Below, one piece after another: positions 34,601 through 46,600 of a DNA stretch of 64,000 bases. The position numbers were made by a program, and so were the translations under genes. The first letter of the stretch is position 1. Each line of letters begins with the position of its first letter. The stretch lies in contig JAPDOI010000145.1 of the NCBI GenBank assembly GCA_029168955.1, positions 992,001 through 1,056,000 on the forward strand. The letters are read 5' to 3'. Under the pieces are notes generated by a model that saw only the letters and a list, made by a program, of their open reading frames with translations, had not been told where the DNA came from and did no database searches. This DNA comes from Aplectana chamaeleonis (taxonomy: Eukaryota > Nematoda > Chromadorea > Rhabditida > Cosmocercidae).

Positions 34601-37600
34601 CGAAGGTCAGCGGCACTCTTTGCTTCTGTCTGCGCTTCCGACGGTCTTAGCATACTCAACCGGGTTCCTAACTTTCTTCCCACGAGAACTTCGGCTGGGC
34701 AGTCGCCTTGCAGAGCAGAATTAGGTGTTGTGCGATAAGCAAACAACACAGCGTTTAGACAGTCACTTTCTGGGCGAGCGAACGACCTTCCCTCCCCTTT
34801 CAGCTTATTAATCCCTCCTTTCAAGATATCCACGAATCTTTCTGCTTGAACATTTGACTGAGGATGGTACGGTGGTGTTCTTACATGGTTTACACCTCGT
34901 TCTTCGCACATCTGCTTGAAAAGCTCGGATGTGAATTGTATTCCATCATCGCTCACTAGCGTTTTTGGATTTCCATAGCGTGCGGAAAACTCTTTCAACA
35001 GCTTCACCGTTGTGCCAGCTGTTATATTTTTCATTTTACTCAAGGCGTCAACAGCGACCATGTAGTAAACTCCATCCATTGGGCCAGCGAAATCAACATG
35101 AACTCGCTCCCAAACATTTTCTGGTGTCTTCCAGGTTTGCAGAGGTACTTTAGTCGGAGATTTTGATTGTAGTTGGCAACCAGCGCAACTTCTCACAACC
35201 TTTTCGCAGTCTTCATCGATATTTGGCCAGTAGACATAGCTTCGTGCTAGTCCTTTCATCCTGACAATCTCACGATGACCATAGTGCAGCTCTAGGAGAA
35301 CGTCTTTTCTCAGCGTCTCTGGCACGACAACTCTATCGCTTACCATCAGGCAGCCTTGCACTATCGATAACGATTCACATTTACTGTAAAACTGCTTCAA
35401 ATCAGTTTTTACAACTTTTGGCCACTTTCCAGTATCAACGGACTTTTCAGCTTTCGCAGCAGAACATCCTTTTCAGTGTGCTCACGAATCATATTTGTTA
35501 TGACGGGCAATCTACGAATAGCGTCCGCAAGCACTACATTCACGTCAACCTCCACTGAGGCGACTACGCGATCCTCCTCCACAGGAGGATGCCTCTGTAT
35601 CAGCCTTGACAAACCATCAGCCTGTCCAAACGAATCCGTCTTGATGTACTCAATTTCGAAATCATAGACTATTAGCATTGTTGCCCAACGCATCAGACGG
35701 TTGGCTGAGTGGACCGGTGTGCCCTTTTTGCTACCAAATATGGCCAGCAGTGGCTTATGGTCAGTTCGGAGCGTAAAACGCCTCCCATAAACGAATTTGT
35801 GGAACTTTTTAATTGCCTCCACAAGACCCAAAGCCTCCTTTTCGATCTGGGCATAATTTTTTTCTGCGACTGTCAGTGATCTCGAGCCGTGTGCGATCGG
35901 CTTTTCCGTTCCATCCGACATTTTGTGCGAGATCACGTATCCTATCCCATAATCGCACGCGTCAGCAGCTACAATTAGCTTCTTTTTAGGATCGTAAAGT
36001 GTCAGGTTCAAATCTGACATCAACACTTTCTTCAGTTTTCCGAACGCTGTTTCATGTGTGTTTCCATATCGATTTAACGTCTTTTTTCAGCAAAGCATCC
36101 AGTGGTCCACGCATCTCCTTCATGTTCGGTATGAAAAACGAGTAGTACGTAGCCATGCCTAGGAATGCGCGCAACTGTGCCACATTCTGTGGTGCTGGCA
36201 TTTCAGCGATAGCGGCCACCTTCACTAGATTAGGACGGCGTCCATCTCGGTCCACAACGAACCCGAGTAAACGGATTTCTGGTTTTGCGAACGAGCATTT
36301 TTCGAGTCTTGCACGAAACCGGTATTCTTTTATTCGATCGAATAAAGCATGAATGTTTTTTTCTATGCTCTTCAGGTGTTTTTACTACTACCAGAATATC
36401 GTCCAGGTAGGCTGTCACTCCTTCCAGACCCGATATCATTTTGTTCATGATGCTTTGGAAAATTCCTGGCGCTGTCTTGATACCAAAAGGCAACCTTTTG
36501 TATCGATATAGACCCTTGTGCGTATTTATTATCACCAAATTTTGAGCCTCATCCGTCAGCTGCACTTGAAGGTAAGCATCCGAAAAGTCAATCTGTGAAA
36601 AGACCGTTCCACCATTCAGAGATGCGAAAATATCATCCGGAATGGGAATATGATACTCATATGCCTCCAAGGCGTTGTTCAAACAAGTTGAAAAATCGGC
36701 GCAGACCCTCATTATGCCAATCGCTTTACGAACGCAAACTATCGGAGCGGCCCATTCACTGTGGGTTATCTGTTCGATCACACCCATTTCTTCCTGCGCT
36801 CAATCTCTTTTTCAACTGTATCTAACGATGCATGCGCGACAGGTCTTTTCATTCTGAAAATCGGCTTAGCATTTGGCAACAATTTGAAATCTGCCTTTTC
36901 TCTCGTACATGTGCCTAAGCCCTCTTGAAACACACTTTCGAATTTCCATTTCAAATCATTCACCAGGTTGGCATCATCTACGGTACTCACACGAGCTACC
37001 ATTCTTTCCAGGAGATATGCCATTTCAGCGTTCTGTCTGATCCAATCGAGACCGACTAGACTTCTATGAGGGGTTACGTAACAACTTCCCTCACCATTAG
37101 CACCTCTCAATTTGAACTGACATTTCAATTCACCGTGAACCTTCATCCGGTTCCCACTAGCGTCTTTTACAATCAGGCTAGTGTTTCCGAGTTCAGGACT
37201 GCCCATTTTCTTCCATTCATCCATACTCAAAAGCGTGATGTCTGAGCCTGTGTCCAACTGAAACTCCATTCGGTGCCCATTGACTTCGGCGCTGATGTAT
37301 TGTCGAACCGCATTTACCTCAGCTTCAGCACTACCTGCGAGAACTACTCGCCCGAAGCGTTTCTTGTGAGGTTTTGTGGCAGTCCTCGATTTGGACCTGC
37401 TTCGATATTGCGATGCTTTCTCACAATATTTCTCTTTGTGCCCTTTACCTTTACATGAGTTACATACCCATGCCTTCTCAGGCAAACCATCGCTCCGAGC
37501 GGGACCGCCTCCTCCCAATTATGACGTAATCGCCCGGACAGCGGCCGAGGGGCCAACTGGCACCGCGGTCCCTGTCCTGTGCCAGTTCGCCCCTCGGCCG

Positions 37601-40600
37601 CTGTCCGGTCGCTCTCGGGGCCACAGCAGTGAAAGCAGTGTTAGCCAGACCGTCACTTTGTACACTGCAATCACGGACCCAGCACAGAATCCCACTGCCA
37701 ATTGCAGTACTTACGCTTTCGAAAGCTTCAGCTATCCTTCTTCCTTATCCTCCGTGACCGAATCTCCGCGTTGCAAAATGTGGGCGGGGTTAGTGGTGCA
37801 TATAGCATTGTAGAGAGGTAGAGAGCGTTCCATAAATAACTTGCGTAGCATCACGGAAAGCGAGTAGCCATTAGTGCGGAGCGTGTACCGCTTCATTGCG
37901 AATGGCAAACGCTTCGAAAGAGTGCTCAGCATTATGAAAAATGAGCCGCGCTTCATGAGAAGCGTGAGCCGCGTCATGGAAAATGAGCCGCGCACCATGG
38001 GAAGCGTGCTCTGCGTCATAGAAATTGAGTCGTGCTTCACGAGAACCGGGCGTCACGTCATGGAAAATGGGTTCCGCATTTTTTGAAGCGTGCTCCGTAG
38101 CATGGAATATGAGCCGCGCACCATGAGAAGCGTGCGCTGCGACGGGGAATCTGAGTTACGCACCATGAGAAGCGTGCTCCGCGTCATGGAAAATGAGTCA
38201 CGCCTCGTGAGAAGCGTGCGCGGCGTCATGTAAAACCGAGTCGCATTACATAAAAGCGCGCTCCGCTTCATGTAAAATGAGTCGCGCATGATGAGAAGCG
38301 TGCCCCGCGTTATGGAAAATGAGTAGCGCTCCAAAGGCAGCGCTCCAAAGGCAGCGTTATGGAAAATGAGTAGCGCACCAAAGGCGACCATGCGAAGCGT
38401 TTTTTGCCCATCTCGATCAATCGCCTAAATTGTAGGTTTTATTCACGCTCACACAAGTTTTGAGAAGGAAACGATTTGATAGAAACCCGGCACGCACAGC
38501 ACACTAAAACCAAGTACTGCTATTTCACCCACTTTCCACTCGCAATGTTAGTTCTCAACATGTTGCAATCTTGCGTTAGGTAATCTTCTCATATAGGGTC
38601 ACATGATCTATGTATTCCGGTCGAATAATCGGAGCAATCCTAGTGTGCGTTAGGCATTAGGCTAGCGATGATATTGATAATATTAGTGACAGCCGCTACT
38701 GCTGCCCCCCACCGGCAGTAGCGACTGTCATTAATATTATCAATACCATCGCTGACCCCGTGCCGTCCTCGGGCACGTTGCATGCGCCAGACTCCTGTCT
38801 ACTCGTCTACTGTTTCTATCTAACGCTACCTTTCACTGGTGCCAAAGCTCTCTCATTTACGAAATATTTATTGTAATTCAGTGGTAATCTTCACTACTGT
38901 GTATCTCTGAGGGTGCAAAACTAGTTGGGTAAGGGAGCTGAGGATCTATCCGTAGGAATGAAAAGATTCGTTCATTTATGAGAACTTGATTTTCTGGAAT
39001 ATCCATGGAATTAGATAGATTTCTCAAAGCGGTATCATTCGTTCCTCAGTTGACTTACAAGCCCCCCCCCCAACCTCTTTGAGTGCTTCTATTCTTGTTG
39101 AGGTAAACCACCAAACCTGCCGTAGTCGACAGAATATCTGAGTCACTTAGAACTAGATTATGGCGTTTGCAAAAATTTTCGATGGAGCGTAATTAATGAT
39201 TTCCAGCCGATTTTGTGATTTTGCAGCTTCGGTCTATTGTGACTTATCCGAGCAGTTTAGGTCTTGAAGCTCCAAAGTTAAGTATAATGTCTAAGTCTTT
39301 AATCAGTAATATCCTATATATAAAGAATCTGATGGGCAAGAAAAATAATTATGACTATGGGGCTACGAAGCTGCCCCATCACCATGCAGGCGCTGTGCTC
39401 AGCGGGTGCCACGAAGGAGAGGATGAGCGTTCAACACAGCGCCTACATGGTGGTAGGGCAGCTTCGAAGAGGAGCCGATTGGGGCGCGTTATTCTGCGCC
39501 TTCACCACTGCTTCGTCTTCGTTTTTTTTACTTTGTTTATCCTGCAAACGGGTGACGTGGGAATTCGGTAGGGCTTCAGAAGACGTGATCGGGGTGACAA
39601 GGGAATTCAGTAGGACTTCAGAAGACGTGATGGGGGTGCCGTGGGAATTCAGTAGTGCATCAGAAGGCGTGATCGGGGTGACGTGGAAATTTAGAAGGGC
39701 TTCAGAAGACGTGATCGGGGTGACGTGGGAACTCAGTAGGACTTCAGAAGACGTGAACGGGGTGAAGTGGAAATTCAATAGGGCTTCAGAAGACGTGATC
39801 GAGGTGACGTGGGAATATAGTAGCATTCAGAAAGCGTGATCGGGGTGACGTGGAAATTCAGTAGGGCTTCAGAAGACGTGATCGGGGTGACGTGGGAACT
39901 CAGTAGGACTTCAAAAGACGTCATCGGGGTGACGTTGGAATTTAGTAGAACTTCAGAAGGCGTGATCGGGGTGACGTGGAAATTTAGTAGGGCTTCAGAA
40001 GACGTGATCGGGGTGCCGTGGCAATTCAGGAGGGCTTCAGAAGACGTGATCGGTGGCTGCGAGGGTGGCCGGTGAAACCGGCCCATCGTTTAGCGAAGCC
40101 GAACCAATACTACATAGAGGGTGGCCGGCGAAGCCGGCCCATCGTTTGGCCAAGCCGAACGAATACTACATAGAGGATAGCCGGCAAGGCAGGCCCATCG
40201 TTTGGCAAAGCCAAACGAATACTACATCGAGGGTGACCGTCGAAGCCGGCCCATCGTTCGGCGAAGCCAAACGAATGCTACATCGAGGGTGGCCGGCGAA
40301 GCCGGCCCATCGTTTGGCGGTGCCGTTATCTATACATACGCTCTTCACTTGTTTTGTTGTAGAGGTGGTGTCGTTACCTTTAAACTTTTTCTTCGCATCA
40401 CAATAAGTATGCTTTCATTGTCAAGCAGACTTTTCGTTACTTAGCATTGCCTGAAGCTTTCTCTTCATTGTTAAAGGCAGTGGTTACGATGAAAAACGTT
40501 ATCGAAAAAACTACAAAAATCAGCTTAGATCAAAAGCGGCTGAAAAACTATGATGGTAGCGCGGTGAAAAAAGGGCTAGAATTTTAATTTATAGGGCCCA

Positions 40601-43600
40601 AAGAAGCCAGTTCGTGCACACGTGCACAGCGCCGACTAAAAAGATCGCATTCTCATGCCGAGCAGTCAAAAACCATCGACATTTAGAGCAAGAAATAAAT
40701 GCAAAATTACCTAATAAAAACAGCTGAGCAATGAAAGAAAGCACTTTAGTCAATTTTTTTGTGACTAGAAGTGTACATAAATTCGGAGGTTCATTGATTG
40801 AAGTTCAATTTCAAGCCAGCTGGTGTCCTTGATAATAGAAATCATCGATGCCGATAACATGGAGCGGACTTGTCCACTATCAAAAGACAAGAAAGTTCAG
40901 GCTTCAAATTTGGCCCGAGACAGCGGTTTTTTTGCGATTTTTTCTTCTAGGTCCCACTGCTCTAAAACCAGAAAAAAAGTTTAGAGATTGAAAGAAGACA
41001 AGCATATTTTATCGCGACCACTGCCTTTAACTAACTCTAACTATACTACTGCCAGGGGGCACGCGCCTTTATGTTACATGACTGCCACGGGCTAGGGACC
41101 CGAAGGGTCACTAGTTTTCAGAAAATTATCGATCGTTTTTTTTTGAAAATAGAATTTTCGCCTTTTTCATTGATTTTCAAAATGACGATTAAACTAAACC
41201 TCTCCAGCCGCTTCGCGGCTGGAGCGATAATTGACGAAAAAATACTATCGATTAGATACTTAGCAGTTATAACGTCGATATGGATCCTAGGTATACTTTG
41301 CGTTCCTCATTGAGGGATGGCACAAACTCGGTGCACCTATGCTATAACTTATGGCACCGAGTTTGCGAAAACCTTCAATGAGGAACGCAAAGTATCGCTA
41401 AGATTCATGCCGACATTATAACCGCTAAGTTCCTAGTCTATGGTATTTTTTTTCGTCAATTATTGATCGGTATTTTGAAAATCGATAAAAAGGCGAGAAT
41501 CCAATAAAAAAATATCGAAAATTGTCGAAAATATTATTGAATAAAGACTTGGACATTATACTCAACTTTGTAGCTTCAAGGCCTAAACTTTTCGGATTAT
41601 TCAGAAAAGACCGAAGCTGCAAAGTCACTAAATCAGCTAAAAATCATTAATTCCGCTCCGTTAAAAATTTTCGCAAACGCGATCATCTAGTTCTGAGGTG
41701 GCTTAGATATTCTGTCAACTATGGCAGGTTTGGTGGTTTACATTCAAGTAAATACAAGCACTCAAAGATACACAGTACTGAAGATTACCACTGAATTATA
41801 GCGTATATTTCGCAAACAAGCAGGCTTTAGACCAAGTGGAAGGCAGCGTTAGATAGAAAAGTGTTTGTTTCTCGAGACTGAAGCAAGAAGGGGGTAAATG
41901 AGGAAAGAGGAGAGGAAGAAAAGGAGGACTGGTAGGAGATGGAAGAAGAAAGAGAGCGAAGTAGAGAAGCAGAAACGAGCAAATAAACCAAGCGAAGCCA
42001 TCAGTGAAGCTACGCTGATTTGCCCGAAGAGCCACCACATTGCCTGTTGGGATCGAAGATCGCTCTGAGCGACACTGCTGTGGCCCGGAAAGCGGCTGCT
42101 GTGGCCCGAGTAGATGACTAATTTTCGCTCGGAGCGGAGAGGCAGCGCCGCTCGAGTAGCTCTCCGGTAGCGCTCGGAGCGATGGTTTGCCTGAGTTGCT
42201 TCGGCACTCACGACTTGTGTGACCATTTTTACCACAGTTCCAACATTCTGATGTTCTTTCTTTTTCCTTCCGGAATGGCCCTTTTCTGACCTCTCTAACA
42301 TCAGCTGAATACTGTTAAATTATCTTTGACGTCTTCAATAACGTCATTATTCGGTCACATTCCTTATACATCTGATGAAGCGTAGGCTTCCGTTGTTCCT
42401 TTGCTTCCTTATCCAAGAAGGCAAGCAATCTTGGTCGAATTTCGTGATCCCTATGCGACTTGAGACCATAAATCCACAGTAATGCCTTCAACCCTTCACT
42501 ATCCAGCTCGTCGAAGCGAGCGTATTCACACATTTCATTTATTCGACCAGCGCATTGCATGTAATCCTCTGCCTCTTGTGTTTCCACCTTCATACACTGA
42601 TATCGTAATGTGAATAAAGAGTTCCTCTGCCAATTCGAGACTTGATGCTTCAGGGAAAGCGGCCTTTATCACGCTCTGTTATCATTAGGCATCAAATTCA
42701 CCTTTAGCGCCGTCATCAAAGCTTATCCGCGCAAAGGGTGAATTTGCTGAGCGGTCGGATATCAGTCAGCGCAAAGAGTGAAAATACCGCCAGCGCTAAC
42801 ATGTTAATGCATATCAGTTCTTGAGCGGCTGGATATCACTCAGCGCAAAGGGTGAAATTACCGCCGGTGCTGGCATGTCAGAAATTTGTAAACAAGTGAA
42901 AACATCTCAGCGAAAACATGATAAAACGATTGATCACCTCTCGATGTGTTTACCATGAGAACAGCCGGTATAAAAGCCGCCTCATCTCACTAGAGTGCTC
43001 ATTCGGCATTTTGATGCCAGCCCTGGAGGGTGACTTTGGATCACTCTCCGGGAGCCAGCATAATTTTGGCTGCTGGGAGGATACAGTGGGTATCCTCACG
43101 GCGGGGGGGGGGGAGCGAGTTACGCCGCGGTCCGCAGAGGGTGGCTCCTCACCGCAGACCTCGGTGAAGACTACGCTCATGTTACGGACAAGGCGGGGCT
43201 TCTTGCGCTGTGGACCTTCAAATTCGTGAAATTTTCGTGGTAAACTCACCCATTTTTCGAGGTAATTTCACCTCATTTTCGGGGTAAAGTGGACCCTCTC
43301 TCGCTGCCAGTTCGCACCATTTTCACGGGATATTCACTTCATTCTCACATATCCTAGCGGCAAATTCACCCATACAGTGAATTTAACGCGGCAAATTAAG
43401 ACTTCATGCCGACTTGTACATGAGCATCAAGTCTCTTTTGCTGAGGCATCAAGTCTCGGATTGGCAGAGTCTTTACATCGAACATGTCTTTAAGGGTTGA
43501 AATCGTTTCGCTGAACGAAACGTCTGAAGGTGCTTTCGGGAAAATCTGACGCTTATATCTCTCGAAGACCTAATTGTCAAGCTTCCCTAGCAACAATCTC

Positions 43601-46600
43601 AACCTTGCGTCCTCAGCAAGGGATGCACCATCTTTTATCATCGTGTTCTCATGCCTTTCATACCACCGAGAGAAACATCGATCAACCTCGGAGTCAAACA
43701 CGAATTCTGTGATTCGACCGTTCAATTCCGACATCAATGTCGATTGATGCGGCACCACCTCTTTTCTGGCTTCGCCTCACTTTTTGTAGCCATTAATGTT
43801 ATCATTTGCTGTACCAATTCCATTTTTTTGAGCATTTTCTTGCATCATCAGCCTCATTTGCTGAGCGTTCTGATCTAACAGCTTTTGGACGGTTTCCTGG
43901 TCCATTTTCAATCGAGGGCGATGATCTCAAATCAAACCCAATATGCTCTTTTGCTCAAAAACTTTGCTCCAGCGTCTTGAACGCGAGCTCAATCAATTGC
44001 CTTTTGGATCAAACACAATCAATCAAAATGTGCGATCTCTCGACCAAGTTCCAGCCCAGAGGCGACTATTGGTCTATTCAGGTGCTCAAGCGCAAAGGCG
44101 CGACTTCCCTGATTTTAGCAACTCCAAAAAATCAACCGCCAGGGCGGGCTTCTGGTCTCTATCTTCAGGTATTCAACCGCAAGGGCGGGCAACTGGCACT
44201 GTTTCGTCAGCAATTCAACAGCAGGGCGGGCTGCTGATCGACTTTTTTTGCACTTTTAGTTCGTTTTACAGGTAATCGACCGCGAGGCGGGAGACCTGTT
44301 CGCCAGTTGTTGTGTACGGGACACAATCGGCGTGCAAAAGGTTTATTCCAAAGGGTTGCCACACGCAGGTGGCTAGGCAGAATGTACAGCAAGAATAACA
44401 GTGAGTAGCGAGTAGTGAGGCGAGTGGTTAGCTGCTCGGCGTCTTGGTGGAGGCGTGGCGTCGAGAAGTGGTGGTGCAGGGACGGGCGTGGAACAGTGGT
44501 AGACGAATCCAATAGGATCTGTAACAGTGCGGCGGCAGGGGTTTATATAGCGCGGTGGGTGGTCTGTGATTGGCCTGTTTTCGCGCCTAGATCAAAACCC
44601 ACCCCCATGGTGATCAGTCGATAAATCAACTGATGTCTGATCTCCCATCACAACAATTACTTATTGCCAACCTGTAGGGTTTTTAATCAACTCTATCGCC
44701 TAAGAAGTCATCCATAGCTTTATTGAAAAACCCAATCCAACCAAATTCTAGAATAAGATCAAAATCAGCAACTCCAACAAAACAGAATCGGACAAAACAA
44801 GACAGTAACAATCTAAGAGTTTCAAATTACACTGCGAAATTCAGTTCTGCGATCCTTTACATATTTTCATGCGAGTGCTGCAACAATCGCTTGAAATAGC
44901 TCAGACTCCCAACTCGTCCTTAAAGGCACAGCCCAACCTCAAAATCGTTTTTCTGCCTCTCTTGAAAACGGTACCACTCCGATTCCAATGATTTCTCTAG
45001 ATGAGTCGTGCAAGACCGCCTAGGAACGGAGTTACGGCTACTTGAAAACGCCACTGTTGAGCACCAAAGATCGTAAAAAGGTCGTGACAAAGTGGCTTCC
45101 CGATGTGGGCGCCGCAAGGTGGCCTCTTCGTATATCTCGCTTATTCGGGAGAATTGAGAGCTCGCACCTGTTAGGTGCTATATAGGGTGGGTCTACTTCA
45201 CAATTATGAGGAAGTCTCAAATTTCGTCCCTGAGCCTGGACTGTGCCTTTAGGGCGAACTTATCATAACGGACACAAACATAAGAGTAAGGGTACAAACA
45301 AGAACAGCTCATATGTAATATATTGGAAGATATGACACTTGAAAAGAAAAAGAGAAAACTGATGTTTCTAATAACTTGACGTAAAATTTGCGTCAAAAAC
45401 GCTTGAGCTTCAGCGGCGATGTCTCAGACTTCGAAAGCTTCAAGGATATTGAACCTGCACGATTTGTAAAGAATCCAAATCGTAAGAAAGTTCTTGCTCT
45501 TTGAGAAGCGATCTTGATTCTTGCGCCTCGAGGATAGATGAAAGCCAGGTAGCACAAATATGTGAAGGGATTGAAAAATTGTGGTCCCGCGCTTCAAAAT
45601 TGGCGTAACATAGATTTTATATGTCTTTATTAGCTTGATAAAAATGTTCGTGGAGAGGGCCTTTAACAAATGAAAAGAACAGAGGTACGCTTTGCTTTAG
45701 ATATTGGCAATATGTTTTGAAAAGTCCTTTTTGTGGTTGCATAGGAAGCCAAAATCACTAGCTCTCGTGAAGCTTCAATTGGTATGCAGTTCGCCAATGT
45801 TATCCGGCGACGTTTAGATCCAGCAGTTTACAAAAGGTCAGTTTTGCAGTCTTTCTAACGCGGCAAACATAGCATCCGTTGAAGTTATGAACCGCGAGAA
45901 TGCCTGACTCCACGTTACAAGTTGACAACTTTCTTACAGCAAGCCACGCATTCGACTGATGAAGGCAAGTCTCGGCCCAGAATGTTCTGACATCCTGGCA
46001 AGTTTCGCCAGCTTTCTGATGAAGCAATGTAGAATCTTGATTGTCCAGAAGGTCGAACACATTAATGGTGTCATGAACTCTTCATGACACATCGTCTTCA
46101 GTGTTCATGGCTCAGTCAGCTATTCCACTGCGACAATACAAGACAACGCTTCTACAATACAAGACAATGGACAAACGCCCACACAAACAACAAGCACAAA
46201 CAATATACAACACGTAGCGTAGTAAGAGTTAGTTTAGTATTGCATGAAATAAATATTACACTAATAAATGTATTGCCAAAGTATGTATGTATGGGAATAG
46301 AACCACCAAAACCGGAACGTGATGCGATTCCGAACAATTGGCAGGATTTTCTGCAGGTCGACAAGACCAAATTTCGGATGTGGAAATGTTCCGTATGACC
46401 TGAGCAGCTTTTCATGGTCACGTAGGATTACTAATCGACTTCTTTCCAAGCGGCTAGAACAACCAGAACTATCAAAAATTGCCATATGACCGCTCCCCCG
46501 TCTTACGTAAAAATAAACGATGGCCGAGTGTTGCTTTTTCTAAACTGAGATAACTCATGCATAGCGGCCAACTTTTGTATGCTAAGAGACCCAAAACGTT

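Larger units (their letters stand above)
38813..41859. mobile_element. Inverted-repeat element inserted in the LTR retrotransposon
   Basis: The left arm (38813-39315) and right arm (41535-41859) are imperfect inverted copies, e.g. TTTCTATCTAACGCT outside and ACCACCAAACCTGCC inside. The left arm carries an extra 170 bp near 38910-39080. Inside are a hairpin (39366-39467), a 42-bp and a 56-bp minisatellite, a TTAA MITE and a further hairpin (41228-41459). No transposase is seen. Confidence 0.65.
33665..44655 (-). mobile_element. Gypsy-type LTR retrotransposon, 10,991 bp, degenerate
   Basis: Two 348-bp LTRs with TG...CA ends flank gag and pol remnants on the minus strand; the target duplication ATTAC is at 33660-33664 and 44656-44660. 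Pol order protease-RT-RNase H-integrase is that of Gypsy (Metaviridae) elements. No envelope gene is seen. The unusual length comes from later insertions between gag and pol (37.8-41.9 kb) and within gag (about 42.7-43.4 kb). My hand comparison gives roughly 17 differences between the LTRs (about 5 percent), so it is not a fresh insertion. It lies in the 22.4-kb ctf-4 intron, same strand as the gene. Confidence 0.92.

Noticed and set aside
39351..40086. Repeat-containing protein from the 42-bp array
   Set aside because: Both strands are open because the period is a multiple of 3; no promoter, start context or domain supports a protein. Kept only as a finding.
42930..43250. snRNA or structured RNA gene in the gag insertion
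   Set aside because: A TATAAAAG box and GC-rich stems are present, but I could not match any snRNA core; a loosely similar stretch at 57105-57185 suggests a repeat instead.
45791..46490. Minus-strand ORFs as ctf-4 exons
   Set aside because: No similarity to the family and no consistent splice phases.
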